Below are positions 52,806 through 63,420 of a stretch of 64,000 bases of DNA, one piece after another (the first letter of the stretch is position 1; each line of letters opens with the position of its first letter). The notes below the pieces were generated by a model. It searched no databases and was not told the DNA's origin. It saw only the letters and a program-made list of their open reading frames with translations. The position numbers and the translations under genes are program-made. The DNA comes from Tolypeutes matacus (lineage: Eukaryota > Chordata > Mammalia > Cingulata > Chlamyphoridae): the NCBI GenBank assembly GCA_026826555.1, contig JAKSZT010054565.1, positions 8,501,820 through 8,565,819 on the forward strand, given 5' to 3'.

Positions 52806-55383
52806 ATGGTGGAAGTAAATAATGCATTTACAGTAATATCATTGAATGTGAATGGATTAAACTCCCCAATCAAAAGATATAGGCTGACAGAATGGATAAA
52901 AAAACATGAGCCTTCCATATGCTGCTTACAAGAGACTCACCTAGTACCCAGGGATATAAATTGGCTGAAAGTGAAAGGTTGGAAAAAGATACTCCACTCA
53001 AAAATTGTAACCAAAAAAGAGCAGGGGTAGCTATACTAATATCGGACCAAAATGACTTTAAGTCCAAAAAAGTTATAAGAGATACAGAAGGCCATTATAT
53101 AGTAATAAGGGACAATCCACAAGGAAGTCATAAATATCTATGCACCTAACCAGATTGCCCCAAAATACATGAGGCAAACTCTGGCAAAACTGAAGGGAGA
53201 AATAGACATCTCTACAATAATCACTGGAGACTTCAACACACCACTCACATCTTTAGATAGAACAACTATACAGAAGATCAACAAGGAAACAGAGAACTTG
53301 AACTGTATGATAAATGAGTTAGACCTAACAGACATATACAGAACATTGCAGCCAAACTCAATGAGTTATATAGTCTTCTCAAGTGCCCATATATTTTTCT
53401 CCAGGAAAGACCACGTTAGGGCAAAATGCAGCTGTACATAAATATAAATATAAAAAGACAGAAATTACACAAAACATCTTCTCAGATCATAATGGAATAA
53501 AACTGAAAATCAATAATAGACAGGAAAGAGGTCAATTTGCAAATGTGTGGAGGCTAAACAACACACTCCTAAATAATCAGTAGATCAAAGAAGAAATTGC
53601 AAGTGAAATCAGTAAATATTTTGAGACAAATGAAAACAAGAAAAAAAGAAAACAAGAACACAACTTATCAAAACTTATGAGAGGGAAACGGATGTGGCTC
53701 AAGAGGTTCGGCATCCATCTACCATATGGAGAGACTGGGGTTCAATCCCCGGTACCTCCCGATAAAAAAAAAAAAAAAGAAAAGAAAAAAAAACTTATGA
53801 GATACAGTCAAGGTGGTTTTGAAAGGGAAATTTATAGCCCTAAATGCTTATATTTTAAAAAGAAGAAAGAGCTGGTTTAACTGAACTAAAGAAACTAGAA
53901 AAAGAACAGTAAACCAATCCCAAAGCAAGCAGAAGGAAAGAAATAATAAAGTTTAGAGAAAAAAATAGATGAAATTGAGAAAAAAAAAAAATCAACAAAA
54001 ACAAAAGCTGGTTCTTTGAGAAGATAAAATTGACAAACTCCTAGCTAGGCTAACAAAGAAAAAAAGAGAGGGTGGAAATAAATACAATCAGAGATGAAAG
54101 GGTGGAAGTTACAAATAACCCCACAGAAATAAAAAGGATCATAAGAAGATATTATGAGAAACTGTATGTCAACAAACTAAACAACCCAGACGAAATGGAC
54201 AAATTCCTAGGAATGCATAAACCTACACTGATGTTACAAGAAATACAGGAACTTAACAAACCACATTTAAAGATCAAAAATCTCCCAACAAAGATAAGTC
54301 CAGGACCAGATGGATTCACAGGTGAATTCTACCAAGCATTTCTAAAAGAATTAACACCAATCCTGTTTAAACTCTTCCAAAAAAATTGAAGAGGAAGGAA
54401 AGTTACCCAACACATTTTATGAAGCCAACATCACCCTAATACCAAAGCCAGATAAAGACACTACGAGAAAAGAAAACTATAGACCAATCTCTCTAATGAA
54501 CATAGATGGAAAAATTCTCAACAAAATACTGGCAACTCAAATCCAACAGTATATCAGAAGACTTATACATCATGACCAAGTGGGATTTATTCCTGGTATG
54601 CAAGGCTGGTTCAACATAGAAAAATCAATCAATATAATACACCACATTAACGAATCGAAGGGAAAAAACCACATGATCATCTCAATAGATGCAGAAAAGG
54701 CATTCAACAAAATCCATCATCCTTTCCTGATAAAAATACTTCAAAAGATAGGAATAGAAGGAAAATTCCTCAGTATGATAAAAGGCATATATGAAAAATC
54801 CACAGCCAACACCATACTCAATGGGGAAAGGTTGAAAACTTTCCAAGATCAGGAAAAAGACAAGGATGCCCACTGTCACTAGTTATTCAACATTGTCCTA
54901 GAAGTTCTAGCTAGAGCAATTAGACAAGAAAATAAAAATTAAAGGCATCCAAATAGGAAAAGAAGTAAAACTCACTATTTGGGGATGACATGATCCAATA
55001 TTCAGAAAATTCTGAAATGTTTACAACAAAGCTACCTGAGCTGATGAGTTCGGCAAAGTGGCAGGATACAAGATCAACATGCAAATATCAGTAATATTGT
55101 TGTACACAAGCTTTGAACAATCTGGGAAGAAAATCAGGGGAAAAATTCCATTTACAATAGCAACAAAAAGACTCAAATACCTAAGAATCAATTTAACTAA
55201 AGAAGTACAGGACCTATATGCAGAAAACTACAAAAAACAATGTTAAAACAAATCAGTGAAGACATAAACAAATGGAAAGACATTCCATGTTCATGGACTG
55301 GAAGACTAAATATCATGAGATGTCAATCCTACCCAAGCTGATTTATAGATTCAATGCAATACCAACCAAAATTCAAACAGCCC
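52806..55383 (+). pseudogene. L1-I ORF2 remnant (endonuclease and RT, C-terminus lost)
   Basis: The start ATG is at 52806. Endonuclease text is open to 53030 (VISLNVNGLNSPIKRYRL, CCLQETHL), then shifts frame. RT text appears at 54496-54882 ([31 protein letters not shown]), and the catalytic box reads FGDD near 54976 instead of FADD. There is a SINE at 53683-53789 and multiple frame breaks. The C-terminal domain is absent because the copy ends at 55383. Confidence 0.85.
53683..53789 (+). mobile_element. DAS SINE monomer in L1-I ORF2
   Basis: GGGAAACGGATGTGGCTCAA, GGTTCAATCCCCGG, ACCTCCCGAT plus A-tail. TSD AAAACTTATGAGA is at 53670-53682 and 53790-53802. Confidence 0.97.
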
Positions 55384-55384
55384 T

Positions 55385-55680
55385 AAGCAGCTAAGAAGGC
55401 CCGGAAAGAAATTAATCCTCCAGCCTACACCTGATATTGGAAGATGCTGGGCCCACAGAGCCTTAAGAAGAAAGAGGAAGGCCGAACCGTTGCAGACATT
55501 GCCTGTCATCTTGCTTCAACATGTGGCAACTAATTTGAGGAAGTACCTCGGTATGGTACCTTGAGTTGGATTTTTTAGGACCTTGTAACTGTATGCCTCT
55601 ACCCCAAATAAATGCCCTTTATAAAAGCCAACAGATTTCAGGTTCTTTGCATCAGCACCCCTTTGGCTGACTAATACAGG
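55385..55680 (+). repeat. dispersed repeat, copy 1 of a direct pair
   Basis: GAAGATGCTGGGCCCACAGAGCC, AACATGTGGCAACTAATTTG, GTATGGTACCTTGAG, AATAAATGCCCTTTATAAAAGCCAAC, ending CTTTGGCTGACTAATACAGG. It directly follows the broken L1-I end. Confidence 0.7.
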
Positions 55681-56035
55681 CAATCTGAGATTATTTTAAG
55701 AATACTAAAAAGAGAAAGATTGTAAACTTTCCTCTGGGTGTGATACACTTTGATTGCATTAAATTAAGCTGGGGTGTCTTTGATTAATTACCTGTTAAGA
55801 TTTGGGCTTTTTTTATTCAACCACGTCAGTAAGGCATGACTTAGGTTGAGTCCCTGCCTCTTTGGTGGGTCTGATATAAATGGACACTCACACAGATAAA
55901 CAGATACAAGAAGACACACAAAGAACTTCTGTAATTTTGATCCTGCAATGTGACAGAGAAGGCTCAAATAGCTAAAGCCCCGGAGAGAGATGGACATTTG
56001 CCTTGCCTGATAGCTTACAAATGACCTTGGGAAGA
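55681..56035. other. spacer between the two direct repeats
   Basis: No gene. AT-rich then mixed sequence. A minus-strand frame (55788-55997) is unsupported. Confidence 0.4.
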
Positions 56036-56345
56036 GAGCGGAGACTGATATAGGAAGGCCTAAGAGATAAACCCTATGTCAGCATGCAGCTGAGATCAGG
56101 AAGAAGCTAGGCCAATGGAGCCTCAAGAAGAAGAGGAAGCTCAGAGGGAAAGGCTTTAACAGAAAGCAGCTGACTTCAATACATGGCAGCTGACTTGTGG
56201 CGGTAAAGTACCTTTTATGGTACCCTGAGCTGGACTTTCCATGGCCTTGGGACTGGAAGCTTTTACCCCAAAAAAATACCCTTTATTAAAGCCAATAGAT
56301 TTCTGGTACTTTGCATCAGCATCCCTTTGGCAGACTCATACAGAA
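56036..56345 (+). repeat. dispersed repeat, copy 2 of a direct pair
   Basis: CAGGAAGAAGCTAGGCCAATGGAGCC, CAATACATGGCAGCTGACTTG, ATGGTACCCTGAGCTGGAC, AAAAAATACCCTTTATTAAAGCC and CTTTGGCAGACTCATACAG parallel copy 1. Confidence 0.7.
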
Positions 56346-56798
56346 AGTAAAATGGAAATAAGAGTAATTTTAAAGAATGATAAGCAAAATGTTTGGGGAA
56401 CAAACACATTAAATTTGGCAGTGTTACTGTGTCCAGGGCATATTTTATAAGCAGAATCAAACAAATGGGATTAATACATATGCAGTTAAGTGTTTATAAA
56501 GAGCCTGATTTCTCCAAATTTAGAAGAATAAACATGTGCAGGTTGGGAGGCAAGTCAAAATTAAATATATCTTTAAAACATTTTCACAGTAAGAATTAAG
56601 GGAATCAAATGCAATTATCTAGAGTTTGGGAAGTCAATTATATATAATTATATATAATTATATATAATTACTAAAACTCAGTCACTTTAGAAAGCAACAT
56701 AAGTGGCACACCATACTGACCATTATTTTTTAAAGTACTTCTGAAATTAAAAGAAATTAGAATTTACTCTGGCTAAATGTCTTATTTGTACTTTTTTT
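56346..56798. other. AT-rich DNA with a short decamer repeat
   Basis: TATATAATTA occurs three times in tandem at 56641-56670. Otherwise nothing is recognised. Confidence 0.5.
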
Positions 56799-56810
56799 AA
56801 AAAGTTCATC

Positions 56811-57134
56811 ATGGGGAGCAGATGTGGCTCAAGCCCTTGGGTGCCTGCCTCCCACATGGGAGGTCCTGGGTTCAGTTCCCAGTGCCTCCTAAAGAAGATG
56901 AGCAAGACAGCGAGCTGGCACGGTGAGATGACGTAATGAAAGATACAACAAGCAGGGAGCAGGTGTGGCTCAAACGATTGGGTGCCTTCCTCCCACATGG
57001 GATGGCCCAGGTTCGGTTCCTGGTGCCTTCTAAAAAGAAGACGAACAGACACAGAGAGCACACAGAGAGCAGTCAGCGAGCACAAACAACAAGCAGTTAT
57101 GGGGGGAGAAATAAATCTTTTAAAAAAAATTTTT
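56811..57134 (+). mobile_element. DAS SINE dimer
   Basis: Unit 1 GGGGAGCAGATGTGGCTCAA with GGGTTCAGTTCCCAG. Unit 2 starts near 56955 with GGGAGCAGGTGTGGCTCAA and GGTTCGGTTCCTGG. TSD AAAAAGTTCATC (56799-56810) against AAAAAGCTCATC (57135-57146). Confidence 0.95.
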
Positions 57135-57146
57135 AAAAAGCTCATC

Positions 57147-59626
57147 GTAATACAAACTGTCACAAGTTGTTTGATCTTTTCCACTGATTGCTAAGGAAAA
57201 AATAATTTACATTATTTCCTTCTCCTTTAGATAATTTACATTTAAACAGCCTAAGGTTTCCCTGCACATTAAAATGTAATGCTTATGTTTAAAACAAAAA
57301 CCAACCTCAAGCTTTTAAGTATTCAAAAAAAATTATGAAATACCACGGAGTGGGGGATGGGGGATACATAAAAATTTGTATAGTTTAGCCCTAACAACTT
57401 CCAAATAATTTTTATTTAATCTTGCTCACAGTTTGAGCAGATCTTCAACAGACTTAACCTTATCACAGAACCATTTCAGGACATTTTTAATATTCGATCC
57501 ATTTATAGTCATTAGAGCATAACAAATTTAAAAATAAGCAATTAAAGAACTATAGTTATGTCTCAGGACATCTGCTGACGAGAGGTTTCTACAGCACCAG
57601 TGACAAAGTAATTTTTTCTGAGACCAAATTAAATTTCTTTAGCTTTCTAACAACACAGCTTATAAATATACCTACTTATAGGTATATTTAACCAGTTTTT
57701 AGAGAAACTGATTAAACAGGTTATGTTAAAAATAGGGGAAATCTAATTTGCCCTCTGCCAAAGAAATTTTTAAATAAGTCTGTGATTTAACATTATGAGC
57801 ATCTGAAATAAAACAACTACTTTTCTACATGACAACCTCCAGCCTAGTTACCAGTCTCCTCCCTTACTGTAATCCATGAACTTTTTAACATGACTTTCCA
57901 ATTTGGTCTTCAGCTTTAAATATACTCTGACATCAATAATCTTCAAATCATTAAAAAGCTGTTCTTGCATTTTCTGAAGTTATATATTTTTGCAAGAATT
58001 TTAATATATTAATCATTTTTAAGGTCCTTCTCTCAAAATGAAACTAGTTTTCTTATGTTTCAAAAATAAAATCACATCAGCATTCTTGGGAACAAACTTC
58101 ATTATTAGGACTTTAAAATGTACAGAAGATCATTGTAGTAGTACCTTCAGGAAGATATGGGGAATAAAGGCTAAGGAATTCTTAGGAAAATTCTATATCC
58201 TAACAAGAGTACCTCTTAAGCTCCATCTGCTGGTTACCATTTAAATAAAGTGGGAAAAATGTAGATCTTTCTTTCTTTTTTGGGGGGGGCGGGTGAGAGG
58301 TTCAGGATGAAGCTGACAATGCTGTTGTTGAAATTCATTTGTTTGTTTGTTTTAGGAGGTACCAGGGATTGAACCCAGAACCTGGTACATGTTAAGCAGG
58401 CACTCAACCACCTGAGCTACATCCACGCCCATGCTGTTGAAATTCAAAGGGATATTTTCTTAAGTAAGGGCTATCTAACTGATGTGTATTTTCCCTAATG
58501 AGGCTTTTACGACTTCCAGATTCAAGAAAAATGTTGAAAATAGAGAGGTTACTGCCAAGTCTGAATATATAAATCCTTAAACTGATATGCAAAAATGCAA
58601 AAACATTTAGTATAAATCAACTATAAACAGTTATGATTTAATACAAGAAAATGAATGATTTAAATATATTTCATAAACTTCATTAGAGAAAAAGTTTATA
58701 CCACACTGTTTAATCTACTTTGTTTCAATATGTTTATTATTTCTTTCATAGTGAGGTTAAGTAACAATTTAAATAATTATCAGAATGATAATTTATCCAT
58801 TCAGTTAAGCTTCAAAGTGACTAAGAAATATTGTGTAATAAATATACCTTATGTTTAGGTTAACAGGCACCATCTTGAGAGCAGAAAAGTTTTTATTTTA
58901 AACCAATAAATAAATTACATTCAAGAAAAAGAGGTGTATATATCTGAAGTATAATATATCCTTTTAAAAATAGGATATTTATCCTATTTCTCTTCATGTA
59001 GCACCCAAATTTCCAAACTGTCTAGAAAGCATCTTCCAAAACAGAATTCATACCTTTAAGTGGTAAAAATAAAGGCCAAGAAGAAAAAAATCAATTTAAA
59101 ACAAAATTTACAGTTTATATTCTTAAATCCCCATTCAATAAAATATCAATTGCCAATTTATTAAAGGTAAACTAACTGTATGTATGTAATTTGTTAGTGC
59201 TGAAAATCTGGAATATATATTTTTAAAAGTCACTCTTTCTGAAAGTATTTAAAATATTGCATCTCTGGTGGCAAACCTGAAAACTATCAAGCACTTTATT
59301 TCCCTATTTTTCATACCCCCACCCTCACCCCTTAATTCTTTAACATCCATCCAGCATTTTTTTAAAAAGGTAAATACACTTATATCCCAAACACAAAACA
59401 CTGACAATGCTCCTTGGTAAACAAGGAAATCCCAGAACAGTCCAAGCCTACTACAGCTTTGCTCCCAAAGTGTAGCACAGATTAAATGATACGGAGGATA
59501 AATAGGGGGAAAAAAAAATCAATGGCCCTTATTGATGCAGTGAAAATGCTCCTAAGAGTCCGTAACTGTTTGACAATTTGCTGATGTAATCCTGAAGAAA
59601 GTTTGAACAGATTTTGCAGACAATTA
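57147..59626 (-). other. AT-rich, repeat-poor block; possible long 3'UTR of the minus-strand gene
   Basis: Only one SINE (58338-58430) interrupts 2.5 kb, in contrast with the rest of the window. Minus-strand AATAAA signals (TTTATT on plus) occur at 59295-59300, 59157-59162, 58892-58897 and 58733-58738, among others. Which one is used cannot be told. Repeat scarcity next to a terminal coding exon suggests 3'UTR or conserved flank. Confidence 0.4.
58338..58430 (-). mobile_element. DAS SINE monomer
   Basis: Plus-strand (GTTT)n, AGGAGGTACCAGGGATTGAACC, GAGCTACATCCACGCCC. Imperfect TSD around TGCTGTTGTTGAAATTCA (58320-58337) and TGCTGTTGAAATTCA (58432-58446). Confidence 0.9.
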
Positions 59627-59745
59627 TCAGAGAATAAGTCTTTGATTGATAATTTTTCTATTTATTTCTGCCAAGGCGACTGAAAACACGAAAGCCTTTT
59701 CATCAGAGAGGTTAGCATAGATGTCAATTTCCTTTTCCTGTTTCT
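59627..59745 (-). CDS. candidate terminal coding exon of an unrecognised host gene
   Basis: On the minus strand a strong acceptor (TTTTTCTTTTAACAG, ending at 59746) precedes 119 bases with one sensible frame (phase: two bases complete a codon from the previous exon). They encode about 38 residues ending in a TGA at 59629-59627. The protein is hydrophilic then amphipathic and includes [19 protein letters not shown] near the end, with no low-complexity content. It lies in the least repetitive part of the window and is not part of any repeat I recognise. The alternative acceptor AG two bases later is less likely. I do not recognise the gene. Upstream exons should lie to the right of this exon, possibly outside the window. 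Confidence 0.55.
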
Positions 59746-60249
59746 CTGTTAAAAGAAAAAGGGAAAGCTTAATATAAGGGGAAGTAGAAACAATAATTGA
59801 AAAAAATTTTAAGTGCTTCAGGTAATTCTTTAAATGATATTACACATAATACCACACTGTATGGAAAAAGTTATAAAGTACTTCTGGACTGAAAACGTAA
59901 AAATTTCACAAAGGAAACTGAAAAGTCATGAACCAAATACTAAAATTAAAGGGATATATACTTCTAAATAAACACGCAGTCTAATATCTACATACATCAT
60001 TTCTCTAAGAATCTAAAATATTTTTTCCTGAGTCAAAATCAATTTTCTCACCCTAAAAATAGTCCTCTCTGAATATCAGTGGTGACTTTATGAATACATT
60101 AAGTTCTTCACCTTAGCTCTGCTACAGAAAATAAGAATAGCCAACATTTCTATTTTTTCAAAGTTACCAATATGTTCTACTACTAATTGATGAAGTAAAG
60201 CACAATAAGAGAAACTCCTTAAAAAATACCATGTACTGAAGGTTTTTCC
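59746..60249 (-). other. probable intron 5' to the terminal exon
   Basis: AT-rich, without recognised repeats. It carries the polypyrimidine tract and acceptor at its left edge. No second exon was seen. Confidence 0.4.
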
Positions 60250-60535
60250 CCTTCTCGTAATTACAAAGGTAACCTAATTTCATGGTAGAAATTTTGAAAA
60301 ATACAGAAAAACAGAAAATAAAAATCAGGGAGCGGGTGTAGCTCAGTGGTTGAGCACCTGCTTCCCATGCACCAAGGTCCCAGGTTCAATGCCCAGAACC
60401 TCCTAAAAAAAAAAAAAAAATCGCCTATCTCATGAACTAGCTAAAATCACCATTAACATTGTGATGCACATTTTTCCAAATTCTTTTTTCAGGCTCTATT
60501 TTGTTTCTATTTTAGTTTCATCTTGACTTTATCAA
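60250..60535. repeat. ancient dispersed repeat (tentative), split by a SINE
   Basis: AATTACAAAGGTAACCTAATTTCATGGTAGAAATTTTGAAAAATACAG and, after the SINE, AAATCACCATTAACATTGTGATGCACATTTTTCC are in the order of an old LINE-like repeat common in mammals. Name not assigned. Confidence 0.4.
60328..60420 (+). mobile_element. DAS SINE monomer
   Basis: GGGAGCGGGTGTAGCTCAGTGG (a strong A-box match), GGTTCAATGCCCAG, ACCTCCT plus A-tail. Confidence 0.93.
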
Positions 60536-60797
60536 GAATTTGTTTTTTATTAGAGAAGGCGTAGGTTTAAGAAAAATCATGCCAAAAATAGAGTTCACAT
60601 ATATACCCCTCACACAAAGTTTGCCCTATTAACACTTTGCATCAGTGTGGTAAATTTGTTATGATTGATGAAATAATACTATTAACTATAATCCATAATT
60701 CACATTAGGATTATTTGTGTTTACAGACCTACATGTTTTGTTTTGTTTTTATTCTAGTAACATACATACAACCTAAAATTTCCCCATTTAACCACAC
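60536..60797 (-). mobile_element. old minus-strand L1 3'UTR
   Basis: Plus-strand TTTTATTAGAGAAGGCGTAGG, CATCAGTGTGGTAAATTTG, TACTATTAACTATAATCCATAATTC and ACATACATACAACCTAAAATTTCCCC are the reverse complement of the 3'UTR end seen at 32790-32950. It resumes after two SINEs at 61003-61045. Confidence 0.7.
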
Positions 60798-60892
60798 GTT
60801 TGTTTTTTTTTCAAGGAGGTACTAGGGATTGAACCCAGGACCTCATACATGGGAAGCAGGCACTCAGTTATTACTAATAAGCTACAACTTTC
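60798..60892 (-). mobile_element. DAS SINE monomer
   Basis: Plus-strand T-run, AAGGAGGTACTAGGGATTGAACCCAGGACC, CATGGGAAGCAGGCACTCA, GAGCTACA-like end, diverged near 60867. Confidence 0.85.
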
Positions 60893-60902
60893 CATTTGTT
60901 TG

Positions 60903-61001
60903 ATTTTTTGTTTTTGTTTTTTTAGGAGGTATTGGGGATCGAATACCAAACCTTGTACATGGGAAGCAGGCACTCAACCGCTTGAGCTACATACCCTCCC
61001 C
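60903..61001 (-). mobile_element. DAS SINE monomer
   Basis: Plus-strand T-run, AGGAGGTATTGGGGATCGAATACC, CATGGGAAGCAGGCACTCAACC, GAGCTACATACCCTCCCC. It stands head to tail with the SINE at 60798 inside the L1 3'UTR. Confidence 0.92.
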
Positions 61002-61002
61002 G

Positions 61003-61904
61003 GTTAATTTGAATTATATTCACAATATTGTGCTACCACTTGTTTACAAAGTTAAACATGCATATAAAGACTCAAATAATTTTTACCAAATGTGTTAGCA
61101 AAAATGGAAGTCCTTCCCCCATGCACATTTCCCACTCTCTAAATGAAACACTTTTTTTTAAGTTGCTCCTTTTCATTTTTACCTATTTCTAAGTGATATT
61201 TTTATATGATGCTGTTTTTGTTTTTTTGGCTTTAAGCAATAGTGAATTTCTACCACAGAAAGTTAGGATTTCATTGATTTGCATCTCTTGTCCCCACCAC
61301 AAACACTCTTTCCATTCTCTCCATCCTTCTCAAACAACTAGCTTACATTAACTATAAATGATTTTCACTCTTCTTTCCATTTTGTTTTCACTCACGTGAT
61401 TCTTTTTTTAAATTTGCTTAATTTTTACATACCCATTTCTAATTCAACCCAAACTCTCCCCTGGTTGTATAAATCTTCTTTCAGAATGTAAACACATTAT
61501 GTATTTTATCAATTTCATCTTCCTGAAGAAATCTTTACAAATCTTCTGACCTGTCCAATATGAAATGGCTGCTCTTTAGTCCTGCTGTACAATTATCATC
61601 TTGAGATCTCTCCTCAACATCAAGCTGGAGATTCTCCTTATCTCTCTCTTGAGTTGGATCTTCTGTGTTCTGGATCCCAGTATCCTTTGTTGGTTTACTT
61701 CTTCATTTTGGTGGCACATATCTTGTAGTAGCTTCCTGAGAAAGGGAGCACGGGAAGCAAATTTTTTGAGATCTTAAATGTCCAAAAGCATCTTTAGTCT
61801 ACCTTCACACTAATTAATAGTTTTCTTGAGTAAAGACTTTTAGGTTTCCCCTGAGAATGGTGAAGGCAATAAATTGTCTCCTGACTACTGATGCTGCTGT
61901 TGAG
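61003..61904. other. L1 3'UTR remainder, then unrecognised AT-rich DNA
   Basis: 61003-61045 (GAATTATATTCACAATATTGTGCTACCAC) continues the minus L1 3'UTR. The rest shows no clear exon or named repeat. Confidence 0.4.
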
Positions 61905-62300
61905 AAAATTCAATACCTTTTTTATAGTTTGTTTTGTTAAATTCTTGATGTATTTACATATAGTGAAATATGCAGATCTTAAGTGTACAATTTGATGAAT
62001 TTGGAAAAATGTATATTGTATACTCACGTAACCCACCCCACAATCAAGATATAGAAAATATCCTTCACTCCAGAAAATTCCTCATACTCCTTTCATCAAT
62101 CCCTCCCTGTTCCCCACCAATAACTGTTTTGAATTCTATCACCATAGATTCATTTTCTTGAACTTCATATAAATGGCATCATAAAGTACATACTTTCACT
62201 TCTTTCACTCAATATCATGTTTTTGAGATTCATCATTGTTTATATATCAGTACTTTGCTCCTTGCTGGGTAGTATTCCATTGTATTAATGACAATACCAT
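61905..62300 (-). mobile_element. old L1ME-type 3'UTR, minus strand
   Basis: Plus-strand CTTGATGTATTTACATATAGTG, TGTACAATTTGATGAATTTGG, CACAATCAAGATATAG, CATATAAATGGCATCATAAAG and GGGTAGTATTCCATTGTATTA follow the reversed L1ME text. Confidence 0.65.
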
Positions 62301-62319
62301 GATGATTCTTTTCTCTAAA

Positions 62320-63420
62320 AATGTGAAGAAGTATTTTCTCTTTACCCAAAGCCATATGAGATATGATGATATGCTTTAGTATAACTCCCATTTTTATCCA
62401 TCTATTGAGCTGGGCATTTGGTGGGCCCTTTCAATCTAGAAACTCAATGTCTTTCAGGTTTAGGAAAATTTCTTGAACTATTTCATTGATGACTTCCTCT
62501 CCTCCATCTTCTCTGTTCTTTTGCAAAAATGTCAATTATTTATACATGTTGCACCTCAGACTGGTCCTCTAAATTTCTTTTCCATTCTTTTTTTTTTTTT
62601 CTTTTTTCCATCTCTTTTCCTTTTGCTCTATTTTCTGGAACATCTTTTGAATTTTATCTTCAAACCTTCTATTAAAGTTTTTTCATTTCTGCAAATCCTT
62701 TTTTTAAAATTTTATTTTATTAGAGAGGTAGTAGGTTTACAAAAAAAAAAAAAAAAAAAAAAAAAGCATAAAATACAGAGTTCCCATATACCACCCTATT
62801 AGTAATACCTTACATTAGTGTGGTACATATGTTAAAATTCGTGAAAGAACATTTTTATAATTGTACTATTAACTATAGTCCATCATTTACAATCTCTGTA
62901 AACCATTTAAAATTCATGTTCCAGGAGCTTTTTTGGCCTTTGCAATTTCCTTTTAAATGTCATCTTGTTCTTGTTTCACAACTAGAATATCTTCTCTTGC
63001 TAAGGATACTAATGATAGTTGTAAATATTTTCTTCTCTCTGCAAGGACTTGTTTTCTCCAAATTATCTTTCTTCCCTATTGTTTTCATCTCAGCCTTTCA
63101 TACTAGATGCTTTCTTCCAAAATTACAGAGAAGCTCGTGTACATCTGAAGAGCTTGTCTGTGTCATTACTTTTAGGATGATATGACTGAGCTGCTTCTTT
63201 GCAAAATCCCTAAGGGAAGTATCTCTATTTTAGACTTTTTTTCTTGAGCTGTTCGAATTCTCTAGAGAGGATATTTCTACTCTCTTACCTGGAAGTTATA
63301 TATAAGCCTGGCTGGAGAACTCAATATTCACCATATCCAATTTCCACCTAATCTTCCTGATTTTAATATAGTACCTCTGCCCTCAATGATGGCTGGTGTT
63401 CCCTAGACCAGACACTGTTT
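62320..63420 (-). mobile_element. HAL1-like fossil, minus strand
   Basis: CTTGAACTATTTCATTGATGACTTCC, CATGTTGCACCTCAGACTGGTCC, CAAGGACTTGTTTTCTCCAAATT and GGTGTTCCCTAGACCAGAC run in the order of the reversed HAL1-type element, the same family as 5250-6595. A minus-strand L1 3' end is inserted at 62700-62890. The plus-strand frame 62473-62802 is an antisense reading through both plus the A-run. Confidence 0.5.
62700..62890 (-). mobile_element. old L1 3' end inserted in the HAL1-like fossil
   Basis: Plus-strand TTTTTTTAAAATTTTATTTTATTAGAG..GTAGTAGGTTTAC, an A-run (62742-62765), TACAGAGTTCCCATATACCACC and ACTATTAACTATAGTCCATC are the reverse of an L1 3'UTR end. Confidence 0.65.

Larger units (their letters stand above)
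50438..55383 (+). mobile_element. L1-I, young L1 with complete 5' end but no 3' end
   Basis: 5'UTR 50438-51415, ORF1 about 51420-52690, ORF2 52806 to about 55383, where sequence stops at AAAATTCAAACAG, the place corresponding to 16655 in L1-C. About 1.5 kb of 3' sequence is missing, including 3'UTR and poly-A. SINEs lie at 52188-52553 and 53683-53789. It inserted into L1-H. Confidence 0.88.

Noticed and set aside
62473..62802. 109-codon plus-strand frame rich in phenylalanine
   Set aside because: Antisense to the HAL1-like fossil, and it runs through the T- and A-tracts of an inserted L1 end.
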